Source of the DNA: Candidatus Uhrbacteria bacterium
GTDB lineage: Bacteria > Patescibacteriota > Patescibacteriia > 2-12-FULL-60-25
Length of the DNA stretch: 64,000 nt
Direction of reading: 5' to 3'
Assembly: GCA_003576745.1 (NCBI GenBank)
Contig: QEVR01000001.1
Location: forward strand, 62,001-126,000
Shown: positions 1-10,900 of the stretch, piece after piece
Position numbering within the stretch: the first letter of the stretch is position 1
Layout of the letters: the number at the start of each line of letters is the position of its first letter
Made by a program: the position numbers and the translations under genes
Notes under the pieces: model-generated
What the model saw: the letters and a program-made list of their open reading frames with translations, nothing else
What the model was told of the DNA's origin: nothing
Database searches by the model: none

Positions 1-37
1 GTGCGGCGGTCACCACGGCTTTCAGCGGGGTTTTCAT
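1..37 (-). CDS. N-terminal fragment of a nucleotidyltransferase-like protein (runs off the window)
   Basis: An ATG on the minus strand at 35-37 opens a frame reading MKTPLKAVVTAA before the window ends. An N-terminal KAVVTAA/KAVIPAA stretch is typical of the nucleotide-binding strand of sugar-1-phosphate nucleotidyltransferases such as GalU/RmlA, where it is followed by GxGTR. Only twelve codons are visible, so the family is an inference. The mosaic repeat at 76-303 lies just upstream of this start and points toward it, as it does for other genes in the window. The start would be wrong if the frame closes soon beyond the left edge. Confidence 0.45.
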   Translation of the reverse strand, partial: MKTPLKAVVTAA

Positions 38-75
38 ATGAGGGCGACCATATCCGAATGTGCGGATGTTTTCAA

Positions 76-303
76 GGGAACAGGGCAAAGGGCAAAGGGA
101 ACGGGTTATTGGTTAAGGGGTTCGGGTTACGGGGCGCATGGCCCAAGGCTCATGACTTACGAACCTACGGTCTTACGATCTCACGGTCCGCGGGCAAAGG
201 GCAAAGGGTTACGGGGAGAATTATGCTCCCCCTACGCAACTACGTATCTTCCTCCCTACGCAATCACGTCCTACCCCCTATTCCTCCACCCGTACGCGGA
301 TAC
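76..303 (-). repeat. Intergenic mosaic word repeat, copy 1
   Basis: Read on the minus strand this region has, in order, gtaggacgtg / gtagttgcgtag words, a GGGGAG-cataatt-CTCCCC hairpin, gtaaccctttgccc, a gatcgtaagaccgtaggttcg block, ccatgcgccccgtaaccc and a second ccctttgccc run. The same words in the same order recur at 26965-27125 and, in part, at six other places. The copy precedes the minus-strand start at position 37 in the same sense orientation. The left part overlaps no recognisable gene; the right end touches the 3' end of the hsp20 gene. Confidence 0.85.
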
Positions 304-655
304 TTTTCTCCGCAGCCTGGCTAATAGGAACGCGAATTTCCAAAACGCCATTTTTTAATGCTGCGGACGCTTTGTCCGCCGTGACTTCATAGGGGAGCAC
401 AATGGAGCGGCTGAAATTTCCCCAATAGCATTCGCGATAGAACCAGTTATCTTCCGTAATGTCGTGCTCGGATTCGCGGCGTCCGCGGATGGTGAGCAAG
501 TCCCCGTGGATAGCGATGTCCAAGTCATCCGGTTTCGCGCCCGCAACCGTGGAACGAATGACGAGATCGTTCTTATCCCGAAAAACGTCCACGGAAAGCT
601 GGCCTTCGTCGATAGGCGTCGACCATTCCGGCATGTCATGCGAACGTGAAAACAT
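278..655 (-). CDS. Small heat shock protein, Hsp20/alpha-crystallin family
   Basis: This 125-residue cytoplasmic protein is an ATP-independent holdase that binds unfolding proteins. Nearly all of it is an alpha-crystallin domain: an N-terminal strand region around residues 10-25, a DLLTIRGRR strand near residue 55, and the C-terminal signature ALKNGVLEIRVP around residues 98-110. I chose the ATG at 653-655 because a TGCTATACT extended -10 lies 8 nt upstream. A longer frame starts at 769, but its extra residues have no family similarity. The length fits the shorter Hsp20 proteins. No CIRCE element is visible here, unlike at groES. Confidence 0.9.
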   Translation of the reverse strand: MFSRSHDMPEWSTPIDEGQLSVDVFRDKNDLVIRSTVAGAKPDDLDIAIHGDLLTIRGRRESEHDITEDNWFYRECYWGNFSRSIVLPYEVTADKASAALKNGVLEIRVPISQAAEKSIRVRVEE

Positions 656-663
656 ATGGAGAG

Positions 664-672
664 AGTATAGCA
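664..672 (-). promoter_or_regulatory. Extended -10 promoter of hsp20
   Basis: The minus strand reads TGCTATACT, which matches TGn plus TATAAT at five of six positions. It ends 8 nt before the hsp20 ATG, so the transcript would have almost no leader. No convincing -35 is seen. Confidence 0.6.
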
Positions 673-792
673 GGTTTCGGGAGGCGTGGCGGTAAGGATG
701 TAGGGGGTTAGGGGACGTAGGGTGAGGGACGTGAGGTATCGCGTTCCGTATCGGAGCTGACAGAAACACGGGAAGGTTTCACTGAATGGAGG

Positions 793-1168
793 ATGAGCAA
801 TGTTCGATCACTCAAAGTCTGGCAGAAAGCATTTGAGCTTTCTGAAGCTTCGTATAGACATACCATGCGGATCCGCAACATGCGGACACCGGGCTCTCGC
901 GGATCAGATGCGGTGTTTTGCGCTTTCGATACTGTCGAACATCTCATAGGGGTATCGCCGCAATCCGCGGGAACGCCGAAGGTTCGTGGATATTGCAAGA
1001 GTGTCCGTTTTAGAGCTGGGAACGCAGCTGCTTTTCGCTGAACGGCTGCAGCTTCTTCCCGCATCTGAATTTTCTGCACTCAAACCGTTACTGATGCACG
1101 TGAATTGTCTGCTGACCCTGTATCGAATATATCTCTCTTTCGTCATTTCCGACTTTGCTCTCCATTGA
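793..1168 (+). pseudogene. Decayed four-helix-bundle protein (23S rRNA intervening-sequence family)
   Basis: The first frame (from ATG 793) begins MSNVRSLKVWQKAFELSEAS, matching helix 1 of the four-helix-bundle family found in rRNA intervening sequences and widely in CPR genomes. Near position 895 similarity moves to another frame, which reads ALSILSNIS, then a TAG stop at 947-949, then GYRRNPRERRRFVDIARVSV and LELGTQLLFAERLQ. In the family this place reads SIpsNIAEGyrR with GSl.ELeTqL following. One frameshift and one nonsense codon (expected Glu) therefore break the gene. The remnant still spans the usual length of about 120 codons. Confidence 0.75.
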
Positions 1169-1227
1169 CATTTATTTCCCTATCCCTACTTCCCTCCCTC
1201 CCTGCCACCCTACCACCCCATACATGG

Positions 1228-1233
1228 TATACT
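1228..1233 (+). promoter_or_regulatory. Extended -10 promoter of the surface locus
   Basis: TATACT, preceded by TGG (TG at 1225-1226), lies 15 nt before the ATG at 1249. The predicted leader is under 10 nt. This is the likely promoter for the EF-hand-like protein and perhaps the giant gene behind it. Confidence 0.6.
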
Positions 1234-1248
1234 AGACACCTCCCAACT

Positions 1249-1917
1249 ATGGGGAGTTCGCGTAACCGTGACGGGGTCGTCATTCGTTGGAAAGCCCTCA
1301 CTCGAGAACAAAAATTGTCGGTGGGGGTATTGGGCGTTTTAGGGGTTATCTCTTTGCTCTTCGCCTTTATTCAGGTAAGGCGGGCGCTTATTACCCCGTT
1401 TACCACGCCGGTACAGCGTCTCGTTGAGCTCAAAAAACTTTTCGGTCCGAGCCAGGAGGAGCTCATGGAGGAAGAAAAGAAAAAGGATACGGACGGGGAC
1501 GGCATTTCGGATTACGATGAGCTGAAGATATACCGGACGTCGCCGTATCTCCGCGATTCCGACTCGGACGGCGAACCGGACAATATCGAAATCGCCAAAG
1601 GTACGGATCCGAATTGCCCCAAGGGAGAAACGTGCGCCGCCGCGATTGCGGGAACCGAGGTGGCCACGGGCACCGGTCCGGGCATTGTCCCTCCATCCGC
1701 CCAAACGCAGGGCCTTGTTCCCGGCGTGAGTCCGCTCATGCCGGAACGCGACCCGGCCGCTATTCGAGAATTTCTCCGGCAGAGCGGGGTGAGCGATGCG
1801 GAACTCTCCAATTATACGGATGCCGATTTGCTTCAGGCATATGATGAGTCATCGGCGCAATTCGGCGCCGGGGACGCACCTGAAGACAGCCAGACCATGC
1901 CGAATCCCAGCCCATAA
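1249..1917 (+). CDS. Membrane-anchored protein with EF-hand-like (thrombospondin type 3) calcium loops
   Basis: This is a 222-residue protein with a short basic cytoplasmic start, one transmembrane segment (about residues 22-40, VGVLGVLGVISLLFAF) and an extracytoplasmic part. Around residues 80-110 are two Asp-rich loops, DTDGDGISDYDEL and DSDSDGEPDNIEI, which fit the DxDxDG calcium-binding pattern of thrombospondin type 3 repeats. The rest is Pro/Gly-rich linker with a short helical tail. The ATG at 1249 is preferred over a frame opening at 1105 because of the extended -10 at 1228. The giant gene starts 5 nt after its stop, so the two are probably co-transcribed and may both act at the cell surface. 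Confidence 0.75.
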   Translation: MGSSRNRDGVVIRWKALTREQKLSVGVLGVLGVISLLFAFIQVRRALITPFTTPVQRLVELKKLFGPSQEELMEEEKKKDTDGDGISDYDELKIYRTSPYLRDSDSDGEPDNIEIAKGTDPNCPKGETCAAAIAGTEVATGTGPGIVPPSAQTQGLVPGVSPLMPERDPAAIREFLRQSGVSDAELSNYTDADLLQAYDESSAQFGAGDAPEDSQTMPNPSP

Positions 1918-1922
1918 TTTTT

Positions 1923-4900
1923 ATGCTTCCGCGGCCGCGAATTCATGCGAAAATTCTTGTCATCGCCTCTGCGGTCATTGTTGTTTTTACGCTTCTTCTT
2001 TCACCGTTTTCCGGCGCGCATGCCGCCGAACCGGGATCTGGAGGCGTATCCGATACGCCGGATGCTCTTCCTTGTGGTCCGGGGCAGACGGCGAGTCCTG
2101 GATCGCCGATATGTACGGACGCATTTTGGGCGCAACAACATATACAAAAAGTAAAATCTCGCATTGATTTTCAGCTGACCTTCGCTGCCTATCTCGGCGT
2201 TCTGAACGCCGCGACGTATTTTGCCCAAACCGTCGCATATGATTCCGCGGAATGGGTGGCGAACGGTTTTAAGGGAAAGGCGCCTGGTATTTTTACGGAT
2301 CCATTCGGTCAATACACAAAAAATCTTCTGCTGGACTCCGTGGGAGAATTCATGGGAACGTTTTCCGAAGAGTTTACGCAGGGCGCCTTTGGCGTTGATC
2401 TTTGCCGTCCGCCGAATTTCCCCCAGCTCGGATTGGAATTCGCTCTCGGATTACCCGGCCTTTCCATTCCGGGACTTGGCAGACCGCGGCCGAAGTGTTC
2501 GTGGACGGATATCGTGGATAATTGGGAGGCATCCGCGAGCACTATCGACAATCTGAATGCGTTCAATAATATCAAGGGAAGTTTTTCCACGGGCGGCAAT
2601 GACGTGGCGTTCGGGGTTGGGGCAAATCTCGCGTTCTTTGACTTTGTCGCGGAAAAGCAATATGCGGGTATTCTTGACCGACGCGAAGGGAGCGGATTTA
2701 AGAGCGTGCAGAATTTCGTTTCCGGTGCCATTGAAACGCCAGGCGAAACTGTAAGGCGGTCGATAGAAAACCAGATCATCGAGAATCCGGCAATGGCCCA
2801 GAATATTAATCAGGGGGCGCTTATTAGTAATGCCTTTACCCTTGGCTGGGTGCAATTAGGCGTCGTGACAGCGTCCACATTTACAAATGTTTTGGTTACT
2901 CGGCTGTTCGATAAGATCAAAAAGGGTTTGTTTAAGTCGTCCGGGGGCGGACCTCGGGGTCTTCCCGATCTCCTCAATCCCTTTGGAGCGCCACCGGGAT
3001 CCACATATCAGGCTGAAATTTTTTCATCGCAATTTGGTGACATTCTTACGCCGCGCATTATCCGGTCCGAGGAACAGGACCTAATCGCCGAACTCTCCGG
3101 TTGTCCGACGGATGCCAGAAGTAAATGGAATTGTGCCATGGATGATTCATTTGCGACCCTGCTTCGTCAGGGCGGGGGCATGACGCTGCGGCAGGCGATT
3201 GACGGGGGGTTTATCAATGCAAATTGGCAGTTGATTCCGTCCACGCGCGTAAAGGACAATCAGGATCCCACCTGCCGTACGCGGGCATTTTGCGTGGCGA
3301 ATCTTCGGAAATTGCGCCTTGCGCGCATTCTCCCCATCGGATGGGAGCTTGCCGCCGATTCTCCCGCGAACCAGCTTGCCTGCGCAAAGGCGAACGGCTG
3401 CGTGACTTTGCGGGAGGTTATCGATCGTTTTGACGACTGCAATGACGAGGGGCGTTTGGACGACAAGCATCCCTGGTGCCATCTCATTGATCCCAACTGG
3501 GTGCTTACGGCATTCCCGGCCCAATGCGTTACCAAAGGATTCGGGAATCAGCTCCTTCCCAATACCGGCCAACGGCTCGAGGAGTGCCAGGATACCGTGA
3601 CATGCCTTGAGCGGGATAAAAACGGCGCCTGCATCGGCGGATACGGTTTTTGCATGGCGGAGCAGACGTTTTGGCAATTCGATGCCCAGTCCTGTTCCGA
3701 GCAGAATGTGAGTTGTCGTACCTATACGCCCCGCGGAAATACTGTCCAGCCCATCAGCTATTTGCGGAGCACCCTGGATTACGGCGCCTGCAATGAAACG
3801 AATGTCGGATGTTTGTGGTATGCGTCGCGCCGCAATGCCGTAGCAACAAGCACGAGCAATGCCTGGGACGCCACATATGAGGGAACCACAAATAAGGTGT
3901 ATTTCGACAAAACCATTCTTCCATGTTCCGGATCATTCGACGGCTGCAGCGATTTGCGCCGCGTGACGCGCGGTCAATCTGCGCTCAATCTGGTGCAGAA
4001 CGGTTCCTTTGAGAGCACCACGGGCACCGGCCTTTTGGGATGGACGGCGCTCGACACCAATCTGTTCCCCGATGTTTCATGGACGTATACGCTGCCATCT
4101 CCCGCATCGGGCTCGCCCGCGGCCGAAGGAGCGCAGGCTCTGCTCGCGCCGCCCCTGAATTTGTCGGCTCCCAAGACGACCGACCGGATGCTTGCGCAAT
4201 TCGTTACGGGCATTCGCGGCAGGCGGGAATATACGCTTTCATTCCGCGCCCGCGCGTTCGCGGATAAGCCATCCTTAAGCGGCATCGTCATTCTGTTCCA
4301 AAAGGGCATACAGAACGATCCGGCTAATCCTTTCGACTTCGTGATGATTCCGCCCGGGAGCCCTGATTATTTCCGGAGCAGCGGATGCAATATCCCAACG
4401 GCCATTCCGGGCATGGATCCGAACTCCGTGGCCGGAACCATGGTGCCGTCAACGCTCGATACGGAATGGCAGAATTTCAGCTGTACCTTTTTGACCTCCA
4501 AGGACGTGGGGCAGTTTGCCGTGTTTATTCTTGGCGGAACCGATTTGAACAAGACGGTTTTATATGATGCGGTCCAGCTGGAAGAGTCGGAACTGCAAAC
4601 GGAATATCTCGACGGTCTGAATGCCGGTTTACCCCGCGTGAACATGCGCATACCGCCGCAGGAGCTCGGCTGTACCGGCAATGAAAAAACAGATCATCCA
4701 CTTTGCAAAAATTACGCGCGCGTCTGCACCCAGCTCGAGGCGGGATGCCAGGGATATCGCCCGAGCGGGAATCCGGGAGCATCTGAAATTCCGGCCGTCC
4801 TTACGCCTGTGGATTATTGTCCGAACGAATGCGTGGGCTATGCGGAATTCCGGAAGCAGGCGTCCACGTTCGATTTGGCGCGGAGCGCGAATCCGGCCTT

Positions 4901-7900
4901 TGACGATCCCGACGACGACACGGTGGCGTATTTTATTCCGGATACGGCGCTCCAGTGTTCCGCCCAAAACGTGGGATGCGAAGCGTTCACGAATCTGGAA
5001 GCCGGCGCGGAAGGCGAGAGCGAGCAGGGATTCAGCTATCTCCGGAGCTGCGAAAAGCCCGGCCCGGATTCCCAAACGTATTTCACCTGGGAGGGTTCCG
5101 ATACCACGGGCTATCAGCTGAAAACATGGAGCCTGAAGCGCGACACAACGGCGCCGTTCCCGCAGGGTCCCAAGGTGCTTGTGAAGGCCGGACCGGACGG
5201 CACGGTGAAAGACCCGGCCGTGTGCAATCCCGCCTTCTATGTGCTTGGCCTGGATCCCGACTGCCGCCAATTTTACGACCCCGAGGGTACGGTTTTTTAC
5301 CGATTTGAGTCGCAGACCATTTTGTCCAGCGATCAGTGCGCGCAATGGCGGAAGAGCGATTCTACCAAGGCGGATTGCGAAAAAACGGGAGGCCAGCACA
5401 ATGCGGCCACGAATGAATGCGTGTACTTTGCCTTGGGCGACAAATCCCGTTCATGCGACATTAGCGTTGCGGGATGCCGCGCCTATATCGGCACGCAGGG
5501 GCTGGCGCAGGCCGAGGTATTTAATGAGGACTTCATCGACAATGTGGACGCCGCCCGCGCTGTGAGCGACGTTACCCTGTCGCAATCCAATGAGGCCGTT
5601 CTCGTGGGCGATAAGTCGCTGTTCGTCGCCGCGAATGCGGTGCCAAACGCGCGTTTGGCCTTTGACGTACCCACAGAGCCGGGAACATTGTATGAGCTTA
5701 CCTTCTGGGCAAAGATCACGAGTCCGAATAAGCCCGTTATCAGCATCCGCGCGTCCGAGGATTTGAATGATACGACCATCGGGACTGCGGAGCTGGAGCC
5801 GGATTGGAACATTTATCGCATCGGACCTTTCTTCGGTTCCACGTCCACGGCGGCAACGACCACGCCCATTATGTTCTCCGGCTTCCCGTCCGTTACCTTT
5901 ATCGACAAGGTCCGCGTGGAACAGGTGACGGATATCGCGTATGTCGTGAAGAATTCCTGGAACACGCCCGCGATATGCGACCAAACCTCCGAGGGCATTC
6001 CGCATCCGCAGGCCATGCTTGGCTGCAGCCTGTATACGGACAGGAAAAACGTGGAGAGTCCGGTTCGCCAGTTCACGAGGCTTTGTCGCGACACGGCCAT
6101 CGGCTGTACGGCGTTTATCGATACGAAGAATTCCGACAATCCGTATGCCGACATCTGGACGAAATTGAATGAGCGTCCGTTCCCGGCGAATATCGAAACA
6201 ACCATCCGTCCCGGGGATACCTATGAATACTTCATAGACGATGCGTCTTATTACTGTCCTGCGGAACAGGTAAGCTGCCGCGCATTCGGTAAACCGAAAT
6301 ACAGCCAGGATCGTTTGTCCCTGGATCCGAAGGCGCCGTTCGAAACCGTGTACCTCAAGGACGACGTGACGAAATACAATGAAGGACTCTGTTCCGAAGC
6401 CGAGCTGTTCTGCGAATCCTATACGTACAATGCCGCCGGTCAGGCGGGGACGGCGTATTTCCGCGCGCCGGCCGATCATGCCTGCGAGTTCCGGAACGGC
6501 GTGGTTGTTCCGCAGGGCACGGTTCCCAATGTGAATACCGTGGGCCGCACGTTCGACGGGTGGTTCCGCATCGGCACCGACATTCCTTGCTATCCGGAAT
6601 TCCTGAAAGCGGGGAGCGAGTTCGGCATTACGTTCACGGGCGATCCCGGATACAATGCCTGGACATTTCCTACATCCACATATCGCGCATGGACCGGCGT
6701 GTGCCCCAATGACCAGGCCGAGTGCACCGAATTCCGCGATGTCACGGACAAGAGCGATACCCTGCATCCGCAGGGACGGCCGTACTTTGTCATCCGGAGC
6801 GAAAAACTCGACACAGAAAGCTGCAATGGACAGGTGGATCCCGGACGGGGGTGCGTGCTGTTCCGCGACATGTCCGACACCTTCCTCGCCTACAGCACGC
6901 AGGCGACGTATCGAAACTATGCGGCGAGCGGATACCGCCCCGTGGATCCGCTGAATTGCGATATTCAGCCGAATCACCCGGCCTGTCTCAAGAAATACTG
7001 CACGATGAGCGCGGATCCCTCGAATATTTTTGCGGGCGATGCCGGTTTATTAAAGAGCATCGATGTCTATAACGCGAACAACAAAGATTGTACGGATAAT
7101 GAAGCCGTGTGCGCGCCGGACGTGAATTATGCCTGCGCCGTGTGGGCGCAAAACGTTTCGGGCCCGTGTCCGTACAAGATGGCCTGCTCTAATCGTGCGC
7201 AGCCGGACACCAATATTATCGTCAAAGTGAGCCCGGATCGCTCCTGCTCCCAGTGGCTTTCATGCCGTTCCGGCGAAACCGTTACGGATCCGGCTACGGG
7301 AAAACTGCAGAGTATCTGCAGCGATTTGGCGCTTTGCAATGCGAATGCCCAGAGCGAAGGCGATGCCGTGCCGTATTGCCGGAGTTTTGTGAACCGCGAA
7401 CAGCCGTTCTCCACCATTCTCATTGATAATCAGGTCGTGGACGCGCAGGTATACGCGGACCGGCGCATTGGGTTCGGCACGCCGGATTATTCCGGATTCA
7501 CCATCCCGGATCATTTTCAGGTGATGGACGCGGAGCTTGTGCCCGTGGGCTCCATGCTCTCTCCGGATCCCAAAACCAAGAGCAAATACAAAAAAGACTA
7601 TCGTTTGGCCATTCCGCTCGACATGGATACCGGTGGCGTCACCTCCAATCCGGCGCGGGCGCCTTCTCCGGATGAACTCAAAACGCTTGCCGGTGCGCCG
7701 AATCTTCAGCAATACGCTTGCGTATACAAGAAAAACGGGTCTTTCGGCATACGGACGAATGCATTCCGCGAGCTTAGTGCGACAGGAACCGTCTGCTGGG
7801 TGTCGATGGATCAAGGACAGCCGCCCCAGCTTGCCGGAGCCGGCGCGCCCATTGTGTCGGACAATCTGAATGCGCTGAATCTCGTCCAGCGTTTTGAGCA

Positions 7901-10900
7901 GGGCGACCTTGCCGGGCTTGATCAGATTTTGTCCCGCAGTTTCCCGAACACGGTGTGCAAGGCGGCCCCGGAGGGCGATGCGCCGTTCAGCAATGATTTT
8001 GTGGTGGAATGGGACGATTCCGTAAATCCTCCGGAGCCATTGCGCGTTTCGTCCGGGTACGGGAATGCGAATCTCTGCGAATTCGGCGAAAACTGTTCAT
8101 GCACCTATAAGCGCGTCACCTACGGAGGATCCATAAAGTTTTATGAACCGTTATCCACGAATGTGGTGAATGCCGTGTGTTCCGGAGGACCGCGGGACGG
8201 CCAGCCCTGCGTGGTGGACCGCGGCATCGAGGGATCCGAGCCCCCGCAGAATGCCACGGTAAAGGACAGCAAAGGCCAGGATGTTGCTGTTCCACCGGAA
8301 GCGCTTGCCGGCGAAAAATCTCCGACCGACCCCGACAGGATTTGCGGCGAGGGCGGCACATGCGTCCCTATTAAAAATGTTCAGCTTGTCCGGGGCATTT
8401 CCGGCCAGTGCCTGCAATATGACCAAACGCGCAATATCGCCGGGGATCCGTCTCGGAATGAGTGCCTCATCTGGAATCCGAATCCCGCATTTGCCGGACC
8501 CGGAGATCCGTATCACTGGTCGCCTACGGCCGGGTTCCAGCCGCCGCAATCCAGCGGCCGCTATTACTGCTCGTCGCCGGTCCGCGAGCCGAAAAAATTC
8601 CAGATTACGGCGGAGGGGACCTTGAGTTTTTTGGGGGCTACCTACACCTTTACGGAAGCGAATGGCCTCAAAAAGAACAGCGCGGGCACCTATGCCGGAA
8701 AAATAACCAAGCCGTGGTTCGCGCAGGCTATTACATCGGATAAAAGCTGTGTGGATTTCCCGAATCCATTCGGCGATGACTGCGACGGGAATGAGGGCGG
8801 CGGCTCCCTCGACGGTTCCACATCGGCTGGAACCGATATGGGGCGCTGGTGCGAGTATGCCGACGATGACCAGTCGCCATCTTCCGATTTCAAAAAAATC
8901 CGCCTTGTTACCACGGGCCGCGGCGGCAATCACAGCTATGCGGAATACGCCTATCTCTTCGACCGCGACAAGCTCGCCGAGAATATCGCGGGCGGCAAGG
9001 TGGACGATCCGGAAATTCTGCTCGAGCATACGCTGGAAGATACGCTTTCCTCGTTCGAATTCGGCATCCAGAAAGGACGGATCGGCTGCGGATATTCCGA
9101 GGACTTTGTGGAAGGCGCCAGCGTGTCGGATTATGACGATGAGGACGAGTGGTCTGGTCCGGACAGCACATGGGTTTCCAGATTCCGCGCCGAACTCGCG
9201 AAATCGGGAAATAAGCTCGACCGCAAAAAATCCGGCATCGTCACGGAGGACGGGTCGCCTTCCGGCGTACCCGTGACCGTTGAATGCAATAATGAGGATA
9301 ATGCGGGGAGCCAGAGCGGAACCTGCTTCCTGAAGTATTGGCAGCTTGATTATCGCGCGGAAGGTCAGGATCGTTTTCAGGCTTTTAGTCCTGACATCGG
9401 GCGGGCGAGCATGGACTCGCTGTCGAAGTCGCCCGTGTACGGCAAGTGCACGTCCGACAAGTCATGGTTCTCCATTCGAGCCGTCTTTGAAGACACCAAT
9501 AAAACGGAAAACGATAAGGATCCCGAAACCGTCAAACCCGATCAGCTCGTGGGCCCTTTCCAGATTGTCGGATTGTGGGTAACAGCCTGCGCCCCGCATT
9601 CGGGTCCGCGATACATTTATCTCGACCTGCACCTTTCCACGGCCGACGTGTGCCGCGAGCTCAATGAGACAATTTCCAAAGACAGCAAGGAAAGCGTCGC
9701 GTACACCGACAGGAACTCGTCCCGCAGCGGTTTTGCCATTCCGAAGGTGGGCTTCCAGTGGGGGACGACGAATATTCCTTTCGGCGCGTCGCTCGCCACG
9801 GGTGATGCTGGCCCGGAACCGCTGTATATGAGCGGGGTATCGCAAGCGGCATCCACGAATCCGCTGAATCCGCCCACATTCACGTTCCCGGGACAGACCT
9901 ATTTCCGGAATGAGCCATATCCCACCAATAACTGGGGCGCATTGTCGAATATTTTTGCGCGCATTTACCGCGTGTACGGATATTTTCCGCGCGGGGTGGG
10001 ACGCGAAGACTGGGCATGCACGGATCCCCGCAGTCCGGGTTTCGGGCAATGGTGTCCGCCTGATGAAGGCTTGACATCAAAGGAATTCGGAGATGCGTCG
10101 GAAAAAATCTGCGGATTCCAGGGGAAATGCCTTAAAACGGGCGTTGATCCCAGCGATATTTTTGCCACCAAGGTGTGCAATTCCTTTAGCGGGGTAAATC
10201 GCGGACTGGACTGCTCCAATGATCCGGACATCTGCCATCGCGGGCCGGTGCAGGAAGAGAACGGCATTCTCCAGCCACAATATGCCAGCTGCGCGCTGTT
10301 TGACGACGGTTCGAATCAAACATGGACGCAGCTCCAAAATGGAAAGTATAAGTGCAGCGGTTCCGGCTGTCCGACCAAAGAAGGCTGCACTGCCGAAATT
10401 GGCTGTGAGCGTGGTCCGGCGGTTCGGAGCGGCGCATTCCGTTGCCAGGGGAGCGTGCGCGATCCGGGAATTGTGGGCAATGGAACGGCCAGCTGGTGCA
10501 CCAAGGCCACGAGCAATAGTCCCGAATGTCCGAGCGCGGAAGCCGATACTTGCAAAGCGCCTACAGAAGACGAGGTTTTCCGATTCTGCCAGACGTATTA
10601 TCCGAACGAGGTGCAGAATTGCATCAATGGGAATCCATTCGGGAATGGCGTGTTGCCCGGCCGCTGCGAACGCCACTCTTGGGCGGAATGTTTTACGGAC
10701 AATGACTGCAAGTTTGAGTTCCGTAATTATTGGCCGTCCGGACAAGTGAATAGTCTCTTCCGATGGGGTCCTGAAGCAGGCAGTACACCCGGCCAATTTA
10801 ATAAGAAATTCGATTCGCCGTGGAATGAACCAAAACCCGAATCTTACTACGGTGTTACACCACAGGGCGCGTCGCCGACGAAGCTTGATCCCGTTTCAGG

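Noticed and set aside
1105-1248. Longer start of the EF-hand-like protein
   Set aside because: The added residues overlap the decayed four-helix-bundle remnant and the extended -10 at 1228.
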